Positions 8,741-18,860 of a stretch of DNA of 64,000 nucleotides are shown here, in pieces. The notes beneath the pieces are model-generated. The model saw only the letters and a program-made list of their open reading frames with translations. It had not been told where the DNA came from and did not search any database. The stretch is from assembly GCA_934546935.1 (NCBI GenBank), contig CAKTEH010000002.1:161561-225560 (forward strand), in the 5' to 3' direction. Positions within the stretch are counted from its first letter, which is position 1; each line of letters begins with the position of its first letter. The DNA comes from an uncultured Eubacteriales bacterium. GTDB lineage: Bacteria > Bacillota > Clostridia > Oscillospirales > QAMX01. A program made the position numbers and the translations under genes.

Positions 8741-11700
8741 CTGAATAACCACGTCCACTTCATGCTCTCCCGGTGCTGGGGGCCAGGGAATCTGCGTACA
8801 GGATGCGCCATCAAAATACAACTGCGGCGTCTGCCCGCGCCGGACACGGATACACACACAAACCCCATCTTTTTCATAGCGGGCCTGATAGCCCGGCCAG
8901 CCGGAAGGCAGTCGTGGGACAATTTCCAACCGTCCCGGCAGGAAATGCAGCCCGAGCAGCTCGTCAAGTACTGCACGCAGATACCATCCCGCCGCACCGG
9001 TATAAATTGTCCAGCCGGCCCGCCCATACAGCTGCGGCGCCGTATAGACATCGGCGGCAATATAATATGGTTCGGCACGATAGCCATGCCGCTGCGAAGG
9101 TGCAAGCGAGGATAATATGCGTGCACCTTCGTCAGCAAGACCTGCACGCAACAGCCCCATTGCAAGCCAAATCGCGCCATGGGTATACTGACCGCCGTTT
9201 TCTCGGACGCCGGGCGTATAGCCCTTGATATAGCCGGGATCCTGTTTCGATTCCGTTGTAAACGGCGGATCAAACAGCCGCACGACCGTCCCGTCATACA
9301 GGCTGCGCACAGCGCTGCGAAGCGCCTGTATCCGGCGCACTTCCCGCTGCGCAGCCTCTGCCGGGGACGCCGGCGCAGGCGGTTCGACGAAAGCGCAGAA
9401 AGCTTGGCTGATCGCATCAATTTTACAGGCGTCAGACTGGGCGCTGCCAACCGGCGTGCCGTCGTCATGCCAGCCGCGCAGGAAATGATCGCCATCCCAG
9501 GCCGCATATGCTGCATCCGTCAATTCCCGGGAAAACCGCCGCCAGGAAAATATGGTGTCGGCGTCGCAGCGGTTTTCCCCATACGCCGCCATCTGCTCAA
9601 AGACAAGCGCTGCAAACCAGCTCAGCCATACGCTTTCCCCATGTCCGGCAATCCCGACTTCGTTCATTGCATCGTTCCAGTCCCCGCCGCCGATATGCGC
9701 CAGGCCATGCGGTCCACAGCCGCGTTCCATCACACACGCAAGGACATGGCGACAATGCTCCCATACGCTTGCACTGTCCTGGCTGACGGGCGCTTCTTCC
9801 AGCCGTTCACGTTCCTGCGGCATAAGAGGCGGTGAATCCAGCCAGGGAGCAGGCGCGTCCAGAATCGAGCTGTCCCCTGTCTTTTGGAGGTATAGCAGCG
9901 TTACATAGGGTAAAAACAGCAGGTCGTCGCTGACCCTTGTGCGCACGCCGCGCGCCACATGTGCATCCATCCCGTCCGGATGCCACCAGTGCTGTACATC
10001 GCCTTCCCGGTACTGATGCCCAGCGGCGAACAGGATCTGCTGCCGGACCAGCGCATGACGCTGTGCATCCGGCGGCAGGAACATAAGACCCGCCGCATCC
10101 TGAAGCTGATCGCGAAAACCGTATGCGCCTGAACTCTGGTACATGGAGCTTCGCGCAAAAAGGCGTCCGGCAAGCACCTGATAAGCTGCAAACCCATTCA
10201 CGATCGCGTCAATGCGTTTATCCGGCGTTTCTATGGCCAAATCCATGCACATATGCCGCCAGTATTCCTGCGTTTGCCGCGCAGCCGCAGCCGCAGCTTC
10301 CGGGGTACACAGCGCTGTGATCTGCCCAGCCTGCTGCGCATCGGACGCACAGCCGCAGACAATCCAGGCATGGTATACTCCATTGTCCTGTTCCGGTTCA
10401 ATGCGCATTGCTGCACAAGGATCCAATCCGGCGCCACAGGTGCCATCAAGCATACCGGTACGGAAGGCCGCTTCGCTGCAGGTATATGCCTGCGCACGCG
10501 GATAGGACGTACAGACAAAATGGTAGGGCGCAAAACGCTGGGCCGACGGGTTGCATACATTGATCACGCCATGGGCCGCGTCATATCCCGTGCGCACATA
10601 ACGCCGGGATTCATCCGTCTCGCCCAGAATCAACGTCGTATGCCACAGGATATATGCCTGCGCGGGGGCATCTGACTTGAGCGTAAGTTCAAATATACGC
10701 GCCGGCAGCTGCGGATGCACAAAGGCACGCAGGGTGCAGGCAATGCCGTCAATATGGCTTTCCCATTCCGCAAAGCCTGGACGGTAACGCACCCGGCAAT
10801 CCCCGCCCCGGGAAAACAGACTCGTCCTCCCCTTTGGCGTAACCAGTTCCACATTCTCCGGCCCAGTACGGGCAAGCGGGTCGTTTTCCCAGCGGTTTAT
10901 GCGGTTTTCCCTCGAGTTGCAGTACCACATATTCCCCGCTCCGCTGTCGCAGGCCAGATAACCAAAATGCGCATTCGCCAAAGGATGCGACCAGACAAGC
11001 GCAGGCGCGGCCTCGAAATATGCTTCCATTCCCTGGATCGTACAGGGTGTTTCGACCCTGCCGGCATCTGCGCTGCGCTCCGGATACAAAGATACAAGCG
11101 CGGCTCCATCCCCTGTCGTTTCCACACTGGCTTCCGTATCCTCCAGTACCAGATCTGCCAGTGCATACAGCTGTTCCCGCTCCTGGTGCGTCAGGGTGTT
11201 TTCGTCGAGCAGGTGTACACCTGCTCGCTGGCCGAGCAGGCTTTCCCCACCCCACTCGCGCAGGATTTCCACACAGGAAACGTAACCGCCGCGCAGATAC
11301 CCTCCGTCGGCATTGAGCGCGGCAAGGTCACAATATGCCCCGCACAGGTAAAGGAACATATGCGCACGCAAGGCCTTTTCCACTGTATTTCCCCCTTCGG
11401 TGCGCAGCAAAAGAAGCGGATAGTCCCCTGAAATTCCAAAACGCCACAGGAAGCTCCGTCCTGCGCTCAATTTTTCCAGATACGCCGCCTGCTGGCGCAG
11501 AGAAGGCGTCAAATATAAGGCGCGCGCATAGAGGGAAAACGCCTGCTGCGCATCGTTTGCATCCATCCCAAGCGCTTCAAGCAGCTCATACATACGATGG
11601 GATTCCACGCCGGGGCCGTATTCGAGCGCGCTGCGCGCGGCCTGTACTGCATCGGGCTCGTTCGCCGCGCAGCCCAGCGCAAAGCGCAGCTTACACGTTT

Positions 11701-14700
11701 CTCCGGCACTGGGCGTTAAAGGCACATAGGCTGCAGCATAGGGATCCGGCGCACCGCTGTCCGCGGCAGATGCTGCCGGGATCCGCAGAAGCCCCAAAAG
11801 GCCGGCGCGCCCCAAGGCGCGTTCACGCGAAGTTTCAAAAACCGCTGTATCCGAGCAGGCAAGCGCCGCACTCCTGCCAGGCGCACCGGAACGCGTGCGG
11901 CGGGACATCGCCAGTACAGACGCAGGCGGTTGCGTTACATGCGCCGACAAAAACAGCTTTGAAAACGCCGGATGCCCTGTAAAAGCGCGCAGCTCATCGA
12001 CCACCGGCGTAAAAGCCACAATTGCATGCGCATCCTGCGTCTGTAAGCCGTCAAAAGCAAGAGCAAACTGCACTGCCTTTTCTTCGGCGCAGACCGACAC
12101 GCGCAATTTTGCTGTGACCTTCCCAATTTTCGCAGTATATTCGGCATAAGCGGGCGTAAAACGCGCAGCATATTCGACGTTTCCAGCAAAAAACGGCGCT
12201 GGCGTCAGTGAATACAACGTCCCATCCAATGCCAGCAACACATGCACACCGCCGGCGCCGGACAGATGCCGCGCGTCGAACGCAACAAGGTCCTCCCCTG
12301 CACAGACAATACGCGCAATGCCGAGACTGGTAGCTAAGACTCGGATCCCGCCGTTTGAAAGCATCACACAGGCGGGTTCCCTCCAGGCAATCCCCTGGCT
12401 CCTTCCCAGTTCCATTTCCTCCACCGCGCCGCGCAGCTCGCGTGCATAGTGCTGCGGACGGGCGCGAAGCGGTGTGCCAACCGGGACACGTTCTTTCAAA
12501 AGCGAGCTGTGCGCACGCATCGCCGCATCAGCAAAGAATCTGCGCTGCCAGATACCATCGGACAGGGCATTTGCCGCTGCAATCAGGCTCATGCCGACAT
12601 GATGCGCCATAAAACAGCGGATAGGCATATAGCGGCTGCCGTCCGGGATACGGGAACGGGTAAAGTCAAGCGCTTCATAATGCCCCCATGTCCCGGCGGC
12701 GTCCAATGTGTCAAAGCTTCGCAGGTTCTGATAGGCTTCCTGTGGATCAAGTGCCAGCGTCAGCCACGCGGCATAGGGCGCAATCACCGCTTCCCTGTCA
12801 AGCCCTCGCTTGAGCCCCAGCGCTTGCACGCCATGCGCCTTATATTGAAAATTCATATCACTGTCAAAAGCGAAAAAACAGCTTTCCGAAACACCATAAG
12901 GCCGGGTTTTAAAGCGTTTCTTCTGGCAATACAGTGCAAAATATTCGCTTTCATACAAAAGCGAGCCCTCATAGGATGGCAGCAGGAGCGCAGGCATAAG
13001 GTATTCAAACATCGTCCCCGACCAGGACAGGAGCCCGCGGCGGCGGTGAAGCCCGCCCATCAACCGTCCAAGCCGCAGCCAGTGACGCATATCCGCTTCT
13101 CCACGCGCAACTGCAATATAAGAGGCAAGCCGCGCCTCACTTGCCAGCAGGTCATAATAGGAATCATCAGGTTTCCCATGTTCGGCATCGTAGCCAAGCC
13201 GGAACAGCCGCCACACCGGGTCGTAGAGCGGCGCAAGTTCCATCCCCGTTGAAAGCGTATGGATCCGCGCGGCCAGAGCTCCGGCCCGCTGATCCTGGAT
13301 TTCCCGCAGGGCAGCCTCCAACGCAATCAAGCAGCCCAGGAGGTTGCCCGAGTCAACAGTGGATACCCTGCGTGGATACATGGGTTCCGCAGTATCCGTC
13401 GAATACCAGTTATAAAGGTTGCCATGCCATTTTTCCATCCCTTCCAGCGTTGAGGCCATTGCCTCCAGACGCGAGAGCATCTCCTCCTGTGTTGCAAAGC
13501 CAAGATCCTTCGCCGCGGCAAAAGCCAGCATCGCAAGGCCAATATTGGTTGGAGAAGTGCGCCGGGCTACACCCTGCGCAGGTGTGAACTGTACATTATC
13601 CGGCGGCAGGAAATGCGTCGCAGCACAAACATTGTCCCGGAAATACCCATACATGCGTTCACTCTGCGCCAAAACCCATTCCAGGGCCGGAGCGTCAAGC
13701 ATGCAGCGTCTGCATCCCGGCGTTTTCGCACTCCGGTATGCCACAGCAGGGGCACACAGCCAGACAAGCGCTGCCGCCGCGCGGCACAGCAGCAGAAAAA
13801 AACCGTCGTACGGAGGCAGAAAAAGCAACACGCCCGCTGTGGCACAGGGCAAAAATGCCCACGCGCAGGCCGCGGCGTTTGCTTTGCCCAGCCCAACCTG
13901 CATAGCCGTACGCCATTGCAAAAGATGCCGCCGGCTGATGTACATGCGCCACAGCGCACGCCCCGCCGCATCGAGCGCCGTCCAGGCGGCTTTGGGCAGG
14001 AAAATAAAATCATACACCGTGCGGCGCAATGTGCGCACCATTGTGTCTGGAATCCTGGCGCGGTATTCTTCACGCGGCATGACCGTACATCCCAAAAGGT
14101 CGGGCAGGAAAGACAGTACCGCAAGGATTAGCAGCCAATCCGGCGCGGATGTGTATACCGCGATAAAAATCAGTGCGAGCTGGAATACCGGCCGCAGACT
14201 CCGGCGCAGATTATCAAAAATCCGCAGCTTTGCCGAAGCTGGAAGCGGGTTGCGGACACGCTGTCCGTCCTTGGCCTTGATATGCGGGAAGATCCAGGGA
14301 GCGGCCTGCCAATCGCCGCGGATCCAGCGATGTTCCCGTCCAAAATACGCGCTGGCCGACTGTGGGAAGTCCTCAAAGAATTCAGCCTGCGGGCAGAAAC
14401 CCGCGCGCAGATAAGCGCCCTCAAGCAGGTCATGGGAGAGAATGCGTTCTTCCGGCAGCGAGCCGTATAGTACCTGCATATAAGCGTCGACATCGAAAAC
14501 CCCTTTGCCAGTAAAGTTGGTTTCCCCACACAGGTTCTGATAGAAGTCCGGAGCCGCCGCGCCATATGCATCAAACCCACCCTGTCCGGCATAAGCCTCC
14601 GCAAACAGGCTGTCCCGGCGAAGTGCGCGCGACAGACGCGGCTGAACCAGCGCATGGCCTGCCTGTACCCGCCCATGCGCAATAACCGGCCGGTTAAGCG

Positions 14701-16183
14701 GATGGCGCAGCGCTGCAATGGCCTGCGGCAGCGCGCCGATAGCCGGCTCGGTATCCGCATCAAGCGTCGCAATATAACGGATATTCTGCGGCAGTGCAGC
14801 GGACGCTTGCAGTTCGCTTTCGCCGCCGCGCAGCAACGCACACAGTGCTTCCAGCGCCCCGCGTTTGCGTTCACGCGGGATATAGGCCTGCTCGCTTTCG
14901 CTCCATTGCCTCGGGCGGGTGAACAGATAAAAGCCTGTGCCGGAACCTGCATTGAGCGCTGCAATAGCCTGCGCCGCCGCATTCACAATCGCAGCGTCTT
15001 CCGGCTCAACCGGGCTTTCTGCCTCTCTAAGGTCGAGAAGCAATCCAAAACTCAGATTTTTCCCGCCTTTTGCTGCAAGCGCATATTCGCCGAGTTTTTC
15101 CGCAAGCGTCCGCGCCTGTTCCGGCGTTGCCGCAAGCGCCGCAATGACACATAAGGTACGCGCGTCATCCGGAACCGGTGTTTGTACCTCCATAGAAAAA
15201 ATCGGGTTCACAGGTACAAAACGCAGGAAAACCGGGTTTTCCAGACGGATCCATAAATCCAAAAGCACCGGATACGCGCACAATGCAAACCAGCCGCATC
15301 CGGCGCAGGCAATCCCCGCCGCCGCCAGAGCCGGGAACAGCACGCTCAGCGCTATATACAGCACGCGCGCTGTCCGGCCCAGCGATTTCCCCAGCGGCCT
15401 GCAGAATAGATAATACCCTACATGCCCCCGCCGCGCATCACCGGCGTGTCCCTGTGCAAGCTCCAGCACCCGCTGGGCACAGGCACTTTCGGAAAGCCCG
15501 AAGCGCTTGGCAAGCTGCGCCGTCCGGGCCCGGTAATAGGCCCGGCTTTGTTCATCCATAGCCGGATAAGCGCCGGAGGGATCAAGCCGGAGCCGGGCTT
15601 CCACAGCACTGATCTGCGCACGCACTTTTTCAAAATCTGCACTGGATAGGCTGCGCAGCGCGGCAATGCCAAAAGCCATTGCATCGGCCAGCGCAGTATT
15701 TGTACGGCGGCTGCCCTGCGCCGCCTGTGCGGCACTGGAAGCAAGCTGCGGGGCATGCCCCGCCAGGAAACAAAGTGCGGAAAGCTTCAACGCAGGCGCC
15801 AGAAGCGAAAGTTCCCGCTCGGAAAGTACCTGCGCACGCTGGTGCAGAAGCTTGCACAGCCCAGCTTCATCCAATACTTTTGCGCTGTGCCATGCATCCT
15901 CTAACGCAGCCTCACAGACTGAAAAAACCCGTACCACTGGCGCCCTGCGCCCGGTCTCACGAAACACATCCTCCAATGCCGCTATTTCCCGGTCAATAAT
16001 GTAGCGGTTGTCTGCCAACCACTCCAGTTCCCTGGGCAAAAATGCGCAGGCGCTGATTTGTGCATACAGGCGCGAAAAAATCCTGCGTACGGCGAAAAGC
16101 TTCCCTTTTACCCAGCGGATTTTGCGCAGGCGTGCAGCGGCTGTATCCAAATTCCCTGTTTTTACAGGTTCGTTGTTTGCCAT
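8738..16183 (-). CDS. Cyclic beta-1,2-glucan synthase-like protein (GT84-GH94)
   Basis: A 2481-residue giant membrane enzyme of the NdvB/ChvB family. In order: an N-terminal helical region; a membrane segment near residues 270-310; a GT84 glycosyltransferase domain with DAD in IRYIATLDADTEP (about residue 474); further membrane spans near 660-700 and 770-830; a glucoamylase-like central domain (TNIGLAML, GNLYNWYST near 926) which in this family carries cyclising transglycosylation activity; and a C-terminal GH94 phosphorylase-like domain with GGGDWNDAMNE near 2167, which controls chain length. It starts behind GGGGTG and stands alone. Family members are usually about 2800 residues, so this is a compact form. 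The product, cyclic or linear, needs biochemical proof. Confidence 0.85.
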   Translation of the reverse strand: MANNEPVKTGNLDTAAARLRKIRWVKGKLFAVRRIFSRLYAQISACAFLPRELEWLADNRYIIDREIAALEDVFRETGRRAPVVRVFSVCEAALEDAWHSAKVLDEAGLCKLLHQRAQVLSERELSLLAPALKLSALCFLAGHAPQLASSAAQAAQGSRRTNTALADAMAFGIAALRSLSSADFEKVRAQISAVEARLRLDPSGAYPAMDEQSRAYYRARTAQLAKRFGLSESACAQRVLELAQGHAGDARRGHVGYYLFCRPLGKSLGRTARVLYIALSVLFPALAAAGIACAGCGWFALCAYPVLLDLWIRLENPVFLRFVPVNPIFSMEVQTPVPDDARTLCVIAALAATPEQARTLAEKLGEYALAAKGGKNLSFGLLLDLREAESPVEPEDAAIVNAAAQAIAALNAGSGTGFYLFTRPRQWSESEQAYIPRERKRGALEALCALLRGGESELQASAALPQNIRYIATLDADTEPAIGALPQAIAALRHPLNRPVIAHGRVQAGHALVQPRLSRALRRDSLFAEAYAGQGGFDAYGAAAPDFYQNLCGETNFTGKGVFDVDAYMQVLYGSLPEERILSHDLLEGAYLRAGFCPQAEFFEDFPQSASAYFGREHRWIRGDWQAAPWIFPHIKAKDGQRVRNPLPASAKLRIFDNLRRSLRPVFQLALIFIAVYTSAPDWLLILAVLSFLPDLLGCTVMPREEYRARIPDTMVRTLRRTVYDFIFLPKAAWTALDAAGRALWRMYISRRHLLQWRTAMQVGLGKANAAACAWAFLPCATAGVLLFLPPYDGFFLLLCRAAAALVWLCAPAVAYRSAKTPGCRRCMLDAPALEWVLAQSERMYGYFRDNVCAATHFLPPDNVQFTPAQGVARRTSPTNIGLAMLAFAAAKDLGFATQEEMLSRLEAMASTLEGMEKWHGNLYNWYSTDTAEPMYPRRVSTVDSGNLLGCLIALEAALREIQDQRAGALAARIHTLSTGMELAPLYDPVWRLFRLGYDAEHGKPDDSYYDLLASEARLASYIAVARGEADMRHWLRLGRLMGGLHRRRGLLSWSGTMFEYLMPALLLPSYEGSLLYESEYFALYCQKKRFKTRPYGVSESCFFAFDSDMNFQYKAHGVQALGLKRGLDREAVIAPYAAWLTLALDPQEAYQNLRSFDTLDAAGTWGHYEALDFTRSRIPDGSRYMPIRCFMAHHVGMSLIAAANALSDGIWQRRFFADAAMRAHSSLLKERVPVGTPLRARPQHYARELRGAVEEMELGRSQGIAWREPACVMLSNGGIRVLATSLGIARIVCAGEDLVAFDARHLSGAGGVHVLLALDGTLYSLTPAPFFAGNVEYAARFTPAYAEYTAKIGKVTAKLRVSVCAEEKAVQFALAFDGLQTQDAHAIVAFTPVVDELRAFTGHPAFSKLFLSAHVTQPPASVLAMSRRTRSGAPGRSAALACSDTAVFETSRERALGRAGLLGLLRIPAASAADSGAPDPYAAAYVPLTPSAGETCKLRFALGCAANEPDAVQAARSALEYGPGVESHRMYELLEALGMDANDAQQAFSLYARALYLTPSLRQQAAYLEKLSAGRSFLWRFGISGDYPLLLLRTEGGNTVEKALRAHMFLYLCGAYCDLAALNADGGYLRGGYVSCVEILREWGGESLLGQRAGVHLLDENTLTHQEREQLYALADLVLEDTEASVETTGDGAALVSLYPERSADAGRVETPCTIQGMEAYFEAAPALVWSHPLANAHFGYLACDSGAGNMWYCNSRENRINRWENDPLARTGPENVELVTPKGRTSLFSRGGDCRVRYRPGFAEWESHIDGIACTLRAFVHPQLPARIFELTLKSDAPAQAYILWHTTLILGETDESRRYVRTGYDAAHGVINVCNPSAQRFAPYHFVCTSYPRAQAYTCSEAAFRTGMLDGTCGAGLDPCAAMRIEPEQDNGVYHAWIVCGCASDAQQAGQITALCTPEAAAAAARQTQEYWRHMCMDLAIETPDKRIDAIVNGFAAYQVLAGRLFARSSMYQSSGAYGFRDQLQDAAGLMFLPPDAQRHALVRQQILFAAGHQYREGDVQHWWHPDGMDAHVARGVRTRVSDDLLFLPYVTLLYLQKTGDSSILDAPAPWLDSPPLMPQERERLEEAPVSQDSASVWEHCRHVLACVMERGCGPHGLAHIGGGDWNDAMNEVGIAGHGESVWLSWFAALVFEQMAAYGENRCDADTIFSWRRFSRELTDAAYAAWDGDHFLRGWHDDGTPVGSAQSDACKIDAISQAFCAFVEPPAPASPAEAAQREVRRIQALRSAVRSLYDGTVVRLFDPPFTTESKQDPGYIKGYTPGVRENGGQYTHGAIWLAMGLLRAGLADEGARILSSLAPSQRHGYRAEPYYIAADVYTAPQLYGRAGWTIYTGAAGWYLRAVLDELLGLHFLPGRLEIVPRLPSGWPGYQARYEKDGVCVCIRVRRGQTPQLYFDGASCTQIPWPPAPGEHEVDVVIQ

Positions 16184-16309
16184 AATTCACCCCAAAGCCG
16201 TCTTTTTATATCTATCGGCTATTAGTATGTCCGTTTTTTGGCAAGGTAAACTTACGAACAAGTATGCCGGGAAAAGAAAGAAAGTTTATTGTAATTCAAT
16301 AAATATATA

Positions 16310-16337
16310 TTGACTTTTTGAATTTTACTGTTATACT
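16310..16337 (+). promoter_or_regulatory. Promoter for the DUF2975 operon
   Basis: TTGACT (16310-16315) and TATACT (16332-16337) are 16 bases apart, 27 bases before the ATG. The 181-bp region 16184-16364 also serves as upstream region of the divergent glucan synthase gene, for which I see no clear promoter. Confidence 0.65.
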
Positions 16338-16364
16338 GGTAGAAACAGACGGAAAGGGAGGCGC

Positions 16365-16847
16365 ATGATGTCTCAGAAAAACTGTGCGAATATGCTCAAA
16401 GCCATCCTGCTTCTGGCCGCGGCGGCAGTTGCAGCGATCTATTTCGTACTCGCGCCGCATATCGCAGTGAAAGTGGTACGAAATTACCCCGAATATATCT
16501 ATGCGTTCTGGCCCTGGCTTGGTTACGTGCTGTTAAGCTGTATTCCGGTGTTCTGGGCATTTGCCGACGCCTGGGCAATTTTTTCACGCATCGGGCTCGA
16601 CCGGTCCTTCTGCCCGGAAAATGTGCGCAGCATGCGCCGCATTTCTATCCTTGCCGCCGCCGAGTCCATTTATCTGATGGCTGGAAATATCGTGCTTTCA
16701 CTTTTTGTCGTCAACCACCCGGGTATCTTCCTGTTTTTTACTGTGCTGGCTTTCCTTGCGCTGATCGCCTGCGGCGTATGCGCAGCCCTATCCATGCTGA
16801 TCCGCAAAGCCAGTACCCTTCAGGAAGAAAACGACCTGACAATATGA
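16365..16847 (+). CDS. DUF2975 domain membrane protein
   Basis: A 160-residue protein with four hydrophobic segments (about 12-32, 47-68, 92-113 and 120-142). The sequence type and its pairing with a small Xre/YozG-type regulator match the DUF2975 family common in Firmicutes. The family's biochemical role is unknown; members may sense membrane state or act as partner of the regulator. It starts behind GGGAGG; a second ATG at 16368 is equally possible. Confidence 0.75.
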   Translation: MMSQKNCANMLKAILLLAAAAVAAIYFVLAPHIAVKVVRNYPEYIYAFWPWLGYVLLSCIPVFWAFADAWAIFSRIGLDRSFCPENVRSMRRISILAAAESIYLMAGNIVLSLFVVNHPGIFLFFTVLAFLALIACGVCAALSMLIRKASTLQEENDLTI

Positions 16848-16856
16848 GGTATCGCG

Positions 16857-17072
16857 ATGATTATAGTCAACCTTGACGTCATGCTGGCGCGGCGGAAGAT
16901 GAGCGTAACCGAGCTGTCCGAACGCATCGGGCTGACGCTTGCAAACGTATCCATTCTGAAAAACGGACATGCCAAGGCTGTTAAATTTTCCACGCTCGAA
17001 CGTATCTGCCAGGTGCTCAACTGCCAGCCAGGCGATATCCTTGAATACCGCCCGGATCCCCAGAAAGACTGA
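16857..17072 (+). CDS. YozG-like helix-turn-helix regulator
   Basis: A 71-residue Cro/C1-type DNA-binding protein made almost entirely of one helix-turn-helix domain (MSVTELSERIGLTLANVSIL, then KFSTLERICQVLNCQPGDIL). It lies nine bases after the DUF2975 gene and is surely cotranscribed. In this widespread pair the small regulator is thought to control its own operon, with the membrane protein modulating it; that link is inference. Confidence 0.85.
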   Translation: MIIVNLDVMLARRKMSVTELSERIGLTLANVSILKNGHAKAVKFSTLERICQVLNCQPGDILEYRPDPQKD

Positions 17073-17092
17073 ACGTATCCAGATAAAACTGC

Positions 17093-17143
17093 AAAAAAGC
17101 CAGCCCGCGCCGGATGCAACACCCGGCGCGGGCTGGCTTTTTT
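17093..17143. terminator. Bidirectional terminator
   Basis: A GC-rich stem (AGCCAGCCCGCGCCGG and complement) is flanked by A6 on the left and T6 on the right, ending both the plus-strand operon and the degraded minus-strand methyltransferase. Confidence 0.85.
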
Positions 17144-17159
17144 CCTTATATCCAAAACT

Positions 17160-17909
17160 TTATGCGTGCGCGCAGTCCCGCGCACGGAGTTTACCTGCCC
17201 GGATCAAAAGCATCCCCGGCCGGCGCAGCTCGTCTTCCATTCCCGCAAACCCCATCCATTCCTCTGGCAGGACTGCTTCCTCTACTGATTCCAGCGATAA
17301 CCCCGCGGCAAGCAGGCCCATAAGGATCTGGGGCAGCGCGTGATGCTGCTCCACAACCGGGCATCCAAGAAAGTCCATTGTCCGCGGGCCCGGTTCAAAG
17401 TACCGGCCGACCGGCCAATATTTTTCCCTGTTTTCCCCTTCAATCCAGCGTTGTCCCGCACCCCCGGTAAATACCGGATGCTCGATATTCAGAAGGAACA
17501 CACCACCGGGTTCCAAACAGGTATAAACCCCTTTGAAAACCGGTTCAAGCGTCCCCACATAATGCAGTACCAAATTGGAAATAACGCAAGTCAAAACGGT
17601 TCGGAGGATAGGCATATTCCTCTACCGTGCACAGACGGTATTCTATGTCCGCATGTGCATCATGCCTGCACGCATAGTCCAGCATCCTTCAGCTGGCGTC
17701 AATCCCCAAGACCTTTGCCGCGCCCGATTCGGCTGCATACCGGCTGTGCCAGCCATACCCACAGACAAGGTCAAGCACTGATTTCCTCTTCAAATTAGGA
17801 AACAGCGCCTGAAACTGCGGCCGCTCTCCCGTCTCCGAAAGCTCCTCGCGGCTTCGGGCCATTTGGGCATACCAATGAAAAAAGTTTCCTCATCATAAAC
17901 TGCAGGCAT
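17160..17909 (-). pseudogene. Broken class I SAM-dependent methyltransferase
   Basis: Read piecewise, the minus strand gives a recognisable methyltransferase. It begins MPAVYDEETFFIG, shifts frame into YAQMARSREELSETGE, and continues through the SAM-binding motif VLDLVCGYGWHSRYAA. It then meets an in-frame TGA after VLGIDAS, before RMLDYACRHD. A second frameshift occurs between NRFDL and VISNLVLHYV. The C-terminal 130 codons (17160 to about 17590) remain open. Two frameshifts plus a stop indicate real decay. Its start overlaps the end of the TRIC-type gene upstream, so it was once cotranscribed with it. Confidence 0.8.
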
Positions 17910-18597
17910 CTTTTTCCCTCTGTAAATCCGCATCTGCGGGCGGCGCAGCTTCCTGCGGCCGGCCAGGCGCAGCGCAAGCATGCGGCAGGCTCCAGCGGAA
18001 ATACGCAGCGAGCACACGGATAACCATTACAATAGCTGCGCCTATTGCCATTGCAGCGCCCTGCCCAGCATATTCCCAAAGTATGGCACACGCCAACGCA
18101 CCAAGAATAGATGCACAGGCATAAACATGTTTGACGAAAATGTAAGGCTGCTCCCCCGCCAACACATCGCGCAGTACGCCGCCGCCGACACCGGTAATCA
18201 CGCCGACAAACACCAAAAGAAAAATGCTGTATACGCTGGAAACATTATATGCCGTCCGGATTCCTGCAACAGTAAAAACTGCAAGCCCAACCGTATCCAT
18301 AATAAACAGGGCGACGTCGTATATGCGGCGGTTCCGTTCAAAAAACGCGCGAATCGGCGGCAAAAATAACACAATCGCGGTCAATAATGCAACAGCCGCG
18401 TAAACCGGATCCCGGAACAGCACAGGCGGATGAATGCCCAGCACCAGATCCCGGATTACACCGCCTCCAGTCGCCGTTACCAGCCCAAGTACCGCAATAC
18501 CCAGTATATCCATATTTTTCCGTATGCCGATCATTGCGCCCGACGCAGAAAACGCAACAGTCCCAAGAAGCTCAAGAATGCGGATAGACACTTCCAT
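17893..18597 (-). CDS. UPF0126/TRIC family glycine transporter
   Basis: A 234-residue membrane protein with about seven hydrophobic helices and the two-fold repeat of this family: GGGVIRDL in the first half and GGGVLRDV in the second. The family is annotated both as trimeric intracellular cation channel homologues and as glycine transporters. The glycine riboswitch directly upstream supports glycine as the transported substrate here. The start at 18597 follows GGAGGGTG; the polar 30-residue tail is not conserved. The degraded methyltransferase begins inside its 3' end. Confidence 0.85.
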   Translation of the reverse strand: MEVSIRILELLGTVAFSASGAMIGIRKNMDILGIAVLGLVTATGGGVIRDLVLGIHPPVLFRDPVYAAVALLTAIVLFLPPIRAFFERNRRIYDVALFIMDTVGLAVFTVAGIRTAYNVSSVYSIFLLVFVGVITGVGGGVLRDVLAGEQPYIFVKHVYACASILGALACAILWEYAGQGAAMAIGAAIVMVIRVLAAYFRWSLPHACAAPGRPQEAAPPADADLQREKDACSL

Positions 18598-18614
18598 AAC
18601 ACACCCTCCAAAAC

Positions 18615-18651
18615 GAAAAAAAGTACGGCCGGATTCTGCTTCCGCCGTACT
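18615..18651 (-). terminator. Riboswitch expression-platform terminator
   Basis: On the minus strand AGTACGGC pairs with GCCGTACT across a 14-base loop and is followed by a T7 run, just before the ribosome binding site. Its 5' arm abuts the closing stem of the second aptamer, so ligand binding could prevent its formation (an ON switch). Confidence 0.75.
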
Positions 18652-18812
18652 CTGTCTTGTCAACCTGAAAGATTCTCCGCGCCATTGTATGCGCGAATTG
18701 CTTCATCGGTGCGCCATGCGCTCTCCAGAGGGCCTGTCCGGATCCGGTCCTTTGACCTGAGAGTTTCGCCCCTTCGGTGGTCCGCCCCACGGCAGACACT
18801 CTCCCGAACCCA
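18651..18812 (-). ncRNA. Tandem glycine riboswitch
   Basis: The minus strand carries both aptamers of a classic glycine riboswitch. Aptamer 1 shows GGGAGAG, CACCGAAGGGGC, CTCTCAGGTCAAAGGACCG and the closing CTCTGGAGAG. Aptamer 2 shows GCACCGATGAAGCAA, a GCGC stem, CTTTCAGG and GACAAGACAGAG. It sits between a promoter and a terminator upstream of the UPF0126 transporter. Architecture is seen; glycine binding follows from the family. Confidence 0.93.
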
Positions 18813-18830
18813 TCGTTCAGTACCGTTTTT

Positions 18831-18860
18831 ACTCTAGCACGCATACGCTGGCACTGTCAA
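18831..18860 (-). promoter_or_regulatory. Promoter of the riboswitch transcript
   Basis: On the minus strand TTGACA (18860-18855) and TAGAGT (18836-18831) are separated by 18 bases, placing the transcript start just before aptamer 1. Confidence 0.65.
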
